From NCBI GenBank assembly GCA_964393895.1, contig CAYMWP010000171.1, forward strand, positions 1 to 8,405: a stretch of 8,405 bases of DNA, in the 5' to 3' direction. The first letter of the stretch is position 1. Every line of letters starts with the position of its first letter. The notes below the pieces were generated by a model. It was not told the origin of the DNA and searched no databases. It was given only the letters and a program-made list of their open reading frames with translations. The stretch comes from B4-G1 sp964393895 (GTDB taxonomy: Bacteria; Chloroflexota; Anaerolineae; B4-G1). Below are positions 5,385 through 8,405 of this stretch, piece after piece. The position numbers and the translations under genes were made by a program.

Positions 5385-6749
5385 TCAATCGCCGCGCCGC
5401 GCGGTCAACCCCAGGGCCAGCAGCGCCGCGCCGACGAGCAGCAATCCCACGACCTGCCACGGCACAGCGCCCCCGGCGGGCGGGAGTATCGGCGCGGGAA
5501 TAGGCGTAGGTGTGACCTGATGCACTTTGACCTCGGTGATGAGGTAGGGCATTGTCTCCGGGTCAGCAATGGTGAGCCAGCGTGCTACGAGCAGGTCGCC
5601 CGCCTCGTCCGGGCCGGCATCGGGGTCGGGCACCGCAGCCAGGGCCAGTCCCTGATTCGGCGCCTCTCCCGCCATCCAGGCTCGCGCCAGCGCGGTGACG
5701 TCCCACGAGAGCCAGAAGCCTTCCACCTCACCGAGCGCCACGCCCGGTATGGAGGAGGGGCGCGGCGGCGTGGGCGTGGGCGTGGGCGCAGACGCAGGCG
5801 TGGGAGTCGCGGTCGGGCCGTCATCTGTCGGTGTGGCTAACGGGGAAGTGGGCGGCGTGCCCAGCGGCGAATCAGGCGGCGCGGGCGTGCGGTCGTCCTC
5901 ATTCCACGACCACAGATAGCGCAGCAGGGCGCGGCGGCGTGGAGACTGGGCAGGTTCGGCCAACGCCAACCCTCCAGGCCGGTAAGAGCCAGTATCCGAA
6001 GGGGTGACCGTCACGGTCAATGTGGGAGTCGCCGTCGGCGTGGTCGTCCCGGTCGGGGTGAGTGTGACGGTCGGGGTGAGTGTGACGGTCGGGGTAGGCG
6101 TGAGGGTCGAGGCAGTGATTGGCGTGGGTGTAGAGGTCGGCGCACGCGTGGAGGTCGAAGTAGCAGTTGGCTCGGATGTAGGAGTAGCAGTTGGCGCGGG
6201 CGCATAGGTCGGCAACGGGGTGGACAGGGGAAAGGCAATGGGGGTGGGGATGGGCAAGGAGGCCGCCGCCGTCACCGAGCCGAGGCGGGCTTCTGCAATG
6301 GCGATGGGCGAAGTGATAAGCGCGGGCCAGGTAGCCGGATCGCCCTCCCATTCTTTCTGTTCCCAGGGATCAAGGACGCGGTACACGCCAAATGTCGCCT
6401 CGCCCGCGCGCGATCCGGTGTCCACGTAGGCGTAAAGCGTGGCCCGTATGATCTCGGCGCCGGGAGGGAACAGGTCGAGCGGGAAGTGCATATAGGTGCG
6501 CCCCTGCACAGCAGCGCCTTCCGAGGTGCGAAAGGTGCCCCAGGGGAACACTCGCTCGACGGCGTGCTCCGTCGAGCCCTCCAGCAATTCAGAAGTGACC
6601 CCCACGCTGAGGTCAGGCCAGACCTGCAACACCCGGTCTTGTTGAGCGCCGGCAGGGAGCACCGGTCCCAACAGGCACAAAGACACGCCGATCAAGGCCA
6701 GTAGAGAGGCAGCGGCGCGAGCCGGTGGGCTTTGAGTGCTTCTTCTCAT
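5385..6749 (-). CDS. Secreted, C-terminally anchored DNRLRE-type (CBM96-like) domain protein with Thr/Pro-rich insert
   Basis: The product has 454 residues. A signal peptide spans 1-35 (basic start, hydrophobic LLALIGVSLCLLGPVL, cleavage after AGA). Residues 60-145 resemble the first half of a DNRLRE beta-sandwich: RTYMHFPLDLFPPGAEIIRA (84-103), TLYAYV (104-109) and DPWEQKEWEGDPATW (127-141). Residues 336-408 resemble its second half: FWLSWDVTALARAWMAGEAP (345-364) and NQGLALAA (365-372). Between the halves lie about 180 residues rich in Thr, Pro and Ser (mainly 166-250 and 287-334). After another short TPTPIPAP spacer, a helix at 429-449 and the tail ARRGD anchor the protein in the membrane. 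It is probably displayed outside the cell; its ligand is unknown. The start ATG overlaps the scpB TGA (ATGA), with GAGGAGGG directly upstream, so the two are translationally coupled. The low-complexity part contains 18-bp tandem DNA repeats. Confidence 0.85.
   Translation of the reverse strand: MRRSTQSPPARAAASLLALIGVSLCLLGPVLPAGAQQDRVLQVWPDLSVGVTSELLEGSTEHAVERVFPWGTFRTSEGAAVQGRTYMHFPLDLFPPGAEIIRATLYAYVDTGSRAGEATFGVYRVLDPWEQKEWEGDPATWPALITSPIAIAEARLGSVTAAASLPIPTPIAFPLSTPLPTYAPAPTATPTSEPTATSTSTRAPTSTPTPITASTLTPTPTVTLTPTVTLTPTGTTTPTATPTLTVTVTPSDTGSYRPGGLALAEPAQSPRRRALLRYLWSWNEDDRTPAPPDSPLGTPPTSPLATPTDDGPTATPTPASAPTPTPTPPRPSSIPGVALGEVEGFWLSWDVTALARAWMAGEAPNQGLALAAVPDPDAGPDEAGDLLVARWLTIADPETMPYLITEVKVHQVTPTPIPAPILPPAGGAVPWQVVGLLLVGAALLALGLTARRGD
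6051..6104. repeat. 18-bp tandem repeat inside the Thr/Pro-rich region
   Basis: The unit GGTCGGGGTGAGTGTGAC occurs twice without change (6051-6068, 6069-6086), followed by a degenerate third copy, GGTCGGGGTAGGCGTGAG (6087-6104). On the coding (minus) strand each unit encodes six residues, giving repeated TVTLTP. Such repeats are prone to expansion and contraction by slippage. Confidence 0.85.
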
Positions 6750-7321
6750 CCCTCCTCGTCCTCGACCGACAGCGTCTCCAAAGGGGGCAATTCGTTCAGA
6801 CCGCGCAGTCCAAAGTGTTGCAGAAACTCAAAGGTGGTGCCGTAGAGAATAGGGCGGCCGGCCGTCGTCTCCCGCCCCACCTCCTCGATCACGCCGACGC
6901 GCAGCAGGGTGCGCAGGACGCTATCGGAATTGACGCCCCGCACAGCTTCGATCTCGGGGCGGGTGATCGGCTGGCGGTAGGCGATGATACCCAGTGTCTC
7001 CAGGGCGGCTCGCGAAAGGGTCGCCCGCGCTTCCAGGCCCAGAAAACGTTCGATGTAGGGGGCGGATTCGGGCGCGGTGGTGAGTTGCAGATGGTTGCCG
7101 ACCCGCTGCAAGCGCAGGCCACGCCCCGCGTAGGCAGCCTCTAGCTCCGATAACGCGCTCTCGATCTGCCCCTCTGTGGCTTCCAACGCCTGTGCCAGGC
7201 GACCGGTGGATACCGGAGCGTCGGCCACAAAGAGCAGGCTCTCCACCTGCGCCGCCGTGCCGAGGATAGCTCTTTCAGAGATGTTTTTTCCCTCCGCGTC
7301 GCCGTTTGTGCTATAATCCAC
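6746..7321 (-). CDS. scpB: Segregation and condensation protein B
   Basis: ScpB pairs with ScpA and the SMC ATPase to form bacterial condensin, which compacts and segregates the chromosome. It is a tandem winged-helix protein. From the chosen start it has 191 residues. The first winged helix covers about 21-90 (VESLLFVADAPVSTGRLAQA); the second, about 98-170, carries the family signature LSRAALETLGIIAYRQPITR, then RPEIEAVRGVNSDSVLRTLL, EEVGRETTAGRPILYGTT and FEFLQHFGLRGLNELP. The open frame extends upstream to a GTG at 7387, which would add 22 residues. I prefer the GTG at 7321 because GGGAG lies five bases before it, the upstream GTG has its only SD-like sequence directly abutting it, and the extra codons have lower third-position GC. 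The stop overlaps the start of the DNRLRE gene. scpA is not in the window. Confidence 0.93.
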   Translation of the reverse strand: MDYSTNGDAEGKNISERAILGTAAQVESLLFVADAPVSTGRLAQALEATEGQIESALSELEAAYAGRGLRLQRVGNHLQLTTAPESAPYIERFLGLEARATLSRAALETLGIIAYRQPITRPEIEAVRGVNSDSVLRTLLRVGVIEEVGRETTAGRPILYGTTFEFLQHFGLRGLNELPPLETLSVEDEEG

Positions 7322-7326
7322 GGGAA

Positions 7327-7331
7327 CTCCC
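7327..7331 (-). promoter_or_regulatory. Ribosome binding site supporting the internal scpB start
   Basis: On the minus strand GGGAG lies five bases before the GTG at 7321-7319. The alternative GTG at 7387 has GAGGA immediately touching it, which is too close for normal initiation. Confidence 0.5.
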
Positions 7332-7395
7332 AGGGTTCGGGTTCTCGACTCTTCTAAACTCGGATACCGTTCAGTTAGGCGCTTCACTCCTCATT

Positions 7396-7468
7396 AGACC
7401 TCCGAGGTTTACAAAATAGCGCCTTTTCAAAGATTCTCTGGTTCTCGAGACATAAACCTCGGAGGTCT
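7396..7468. repeat. Inverted pair of AGACCTCCGAGGTTTA repeats between the AmaP-like gene and scpB
   Basis: AGACCTCCGAGGTTTA (7396-7411) and TAAACCTCGGAGGTCT (7453-7468) are perfect 16-base inverted repeats around 41 bases. Each arm is itself nearly palindromic. The arms match the internal repeats of the element at 4776-4915 in 14 of 15 bases, but the terminal inverted repeats of that element are absent here. The unit occupies most of the 98-base gap between the two open frames and could fold in the AmaP-scpB transcript. Confidence 0.8.
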
Positions 7469-7485
7469 GGATAAAAGTGATTGCC

Positions 7486-8082
7486 CTACTCCTCCGCCCA
7501 GGAGGACGAGCCTTCGTCCGGCCTGGAGGAGATCTCGCCCACTTTGGAGTAGGGGGCGGCGCGCAGGTTGACTTTGGGGGGGCGGGTCAGTTTAAGCCCC
7601 ATGCGCTCCTCTATCACCTGCTGAGTTTTTTCTACGATCAGGCCCGCCTTCTCCGGCACGTCAACTCCGGCCACCGTCTCCACGTCCAGTTCGATCAGGA
7701 CACCGCCGCGCCTGGCCCCGACCCTCGACTTGACGCTCAAGACATCGGGAAGGCGGTCAACCTCGTGCCTCACCCGGTCGGCGATGGAGTTGATGCTGAC
7801 CTGTACCTCCCCGCCGGTGGCCTTTTCGACGCGGATGGCCTTGCGTTTGGGGCGGCGCACCTCGAGGATGATGAGCAGGATCAGGACAATATCCAGTGCC
7901 AGGGAGAACAGGACGCCCAGGGCCACCCGCACCCAGGGCCTGAAAGTGTCAAAGAAATCCGCCAGCGCGGCCGATTGCAGCGCGACCGCGTCAATGGCTC
8001 CCGGCACTATCAGCAAGACGTTGCACAGCACGATCACGACCAGCAGCAATATCACGATCAATATGCGGTTCACAGCGTTCAT
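7486..8082 (-). CDS. amaP: AmaP-like membrane anchor with Asp23-type C-terminal domain
   Basis: The product has 198 residues. Two hydrophobic helices, about 7-29 (ILIVILLLVVIVLCNVLLIV) and 50-74 (WVRVALGVLFSLALDIVLIL), are joined by a 20-residue loop. A basic stretch (RRPKRKAIR, 76-84) puts the C-terminal part in the cytoplasm. Residues 91-175 (GEVQVSINSIADRVRHEVDR onward, then VLIELDVETVAGVDVP and ending PPKVNLR) resemble the Asp23/Gls24 fold. In Gram-positive bacteria AmaP anchors the alkaline shock protein Asp23 at the membrane; a matching role here is inferred. No asp23 gene lies in the window. AAGGAGG (8089-8095, minus strand) sits six bases before the ATG. It is the first gene of the minus-strand run that leads to scpB. 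The acidic Ser-rich tail (RPDEGSSSWAEE) looks disordered. Confidence 0.85.
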   Translation of the reverse strand: MNAVNRILIVILLLVVIVLCNVLLIVPGAIDAVALQSAALADFFDTFRPWVRVALGVLFSLALDIVLILLIILEVRRPKRKAIRVEKATGGEVQVSINSIADRVRHEVDRLPDVLSVKSRVGARRGGVLIELDVETVAGVDVPEKAGLIVEKTQQVIEERMGLKLTRPPKVNLRAAPYSKVGEISSRPDEGSSSWAEE

Positions 8083-8098
8083 CTAATTCCTCCTTCCA

Positions 8099-8128
8099 AT
8101 TATACGTGTGCCAGAATGTCCATATCAG
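8099..8128 (-). promoter_or_regulatory. Possible promoter of the AmaP-scpB gene run
   Basis: On the minus strand a perfect TATAAT (8104-8099) is preceded at 18 bases by CTGATA (8128-8123), which matches the -35 consensus at four of six positions. The 5' untranslated region would be short and include AAGGAGG. Confidence 0.45.
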
Positions 8129-8147
8129 GCTCTACTCGATATTGCGG

Positions 8148-8166
8148 GGCAATTTGGCAAATTGCC
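8148..8166. repeat. Perfect 8-bp hairpin between the HEPN fragment and the AmaP-like gene
   Basis: GGCAATTT and AAATTGCC pair exactly around GGC. It lies 27 bases beyond the HEPN-fragment stop. No T-run follows on the minus strand, so it could be a weak terminator or a protein-binding palindrome upstream of the AmaP-like promoter. Confidence 0.5.
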
Positions 8167-8192
8167 TTGTTGCCGGACGACGAAGCAGTGCG

Positions 8193-8405
8193 CTACCGGC
8201 CTTCCTCCCCAATCAACCTCTCTATGGCTTTCAGAAATTCCTCCGCCACCCTGATAGCCTTCTCTGAGTCATGCCGTGATACGTGGATCGTGGCCCCATA
8301 ATCCCCTACTCCACGCAACTCGAACAACCAGTTCAAATCCTTGCCATATTTCTCACCATTCGCGTAATCGGCTGGTCAAAAGCTGAATTTCCTGGTAAGC
8401 TCTGG
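8193..8405 (-). pseudogene. 3' end of a HEPN-domain protein gene, apparently interrupted
   Basis: Read on the minus strand, the last 60 codons before the TAG (8195-8193) encode a sequence containing YGKDLNWLFELRGVGDYGAT and SEKAIRVAEEFLKAIERLI. This matches the C-terminal helices of HEPN-domain proteins, where an LFELR..GDYG segment is followed by a helix with A.EFL. HEPN proteins are often RNA-binding or RNase toxins, commonly paired with a nucleotidyltransferase. In this frame a TGA occurs at 8378-8376, and no ATG follows it. Another frame upstream (codons from 8403) reads RAYQEIQLLTSRLREW before its own stop at 8355-8353, so a single-base shift between 8356 and 8375 could join the two. The window ends here, so the 5' part is unseen. 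Base composition is visibly less GC-rich than in the other genes. It may be a pseudogene, a natural frameshift, or a sequencing error. Confidence 0.5.

Noticed and set aside
5301..5840. Plus-strand open frame of 179 codons ending in Arg/Gly runs
   Set aside because: It is antisense to the DNRLRE gene; the Arg/Gly runs are the complement of Thr/Pro codons.
6000..6254. CRISPR-like or satellite array in the repetitive stretch
   Set aside because: The repetition follows codon structure for Thr/Pro residues and stays in frame with a gene that has a signal peptide and anchor.
7312..7317. TATAAT on the plus strand inside the scpB N-terminal coding region
   Set aside because: No -35 box lies at 17 bases upstream and no plus-strand gene follows; it arises from the Asp-Tyr-Ser codons on the opposite strand.
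7477..8301. Long plus-strand open frame of 274 codons opposite the AmaP-like gene
   Set aside because: It is the antisense of a well-supported gene with its own ribosome binding site and family resemblance; it is rich in His, Gln and Asp and shows no recognisable domain.

Overview
This is a GC-rich bacterial window with two convergent gene blocks separated by a tRNA gene. The proteins and the many short palindromic repeats between genes suggest a member of the Chloroflexota (Anaerolineae-like). That assignment is inference: no rRNA or other decisive marker is present.

Positions 1-4629, plus strand: a four-gene amino-sugar/glycoside cassette. In order it encodes an NAD- and metal-dependent family GH4 glycosidase, a YdjC/ChbG-type carbohydrate deacetylase, a BadF/BcrA-type sugar kinase resembling N-acetylglucosamine kinase, and a DegT/DnrJ/EryC1/StrS PLP-dependent aminotransferase. 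The first two recall the E. coli chbF-chbG pair for chitobiose. No PTS component is visible, and a cytoplasmic kinase is present instead. The aminotransferase may belong to the same pathway or only to the same transcript. The gene boundaries are unusual: heptamer (GACGTTT) repeats and palindromes sit at or over the 3' ends of the genes and in places supply codons or the stop codon.

Positions 4643-4970: a good promoter (TTGCCT-17-TATAAT) drives a tRNA-Arg(CCU) gene. It is followed by a 140-bp MITE-like element with imperfect 12-bp terminal inverted repeats, internal AGACCTCCGAGGTCT palindromes and a flanking 8-bp direct repeat (CGGCCGCC).

Positions 4971-8082, minus strand: a run of four genes, read from high to low coordinate. 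They encode an AmaP-like two-helix membrane anchor with an Asp23-like domain, the chromosome-segregation protein ScpB, a secreted C-terminally anchored DNRLRE-type protein whose single domain is split by about 180 residues of Thr/Pro-rich sequence, and a small three-helix membrane protein of unknown function. scpB and the DNRLRE gene overlap by ATGA. A second pair of AGACCTCCGAGGTTTA repeats separates the AmaP-like gene from scpB.

Positions 8083-8405: a probable promoter for the AmaP-like gene, a perfect 8-bp hairpin, and the 3' end of a HEPN-domain gene read on the minus strand. An in-frame stop interrupts that gene and its base composition is lower in GC than its neighbours, so it looks broken or shifted in frame.
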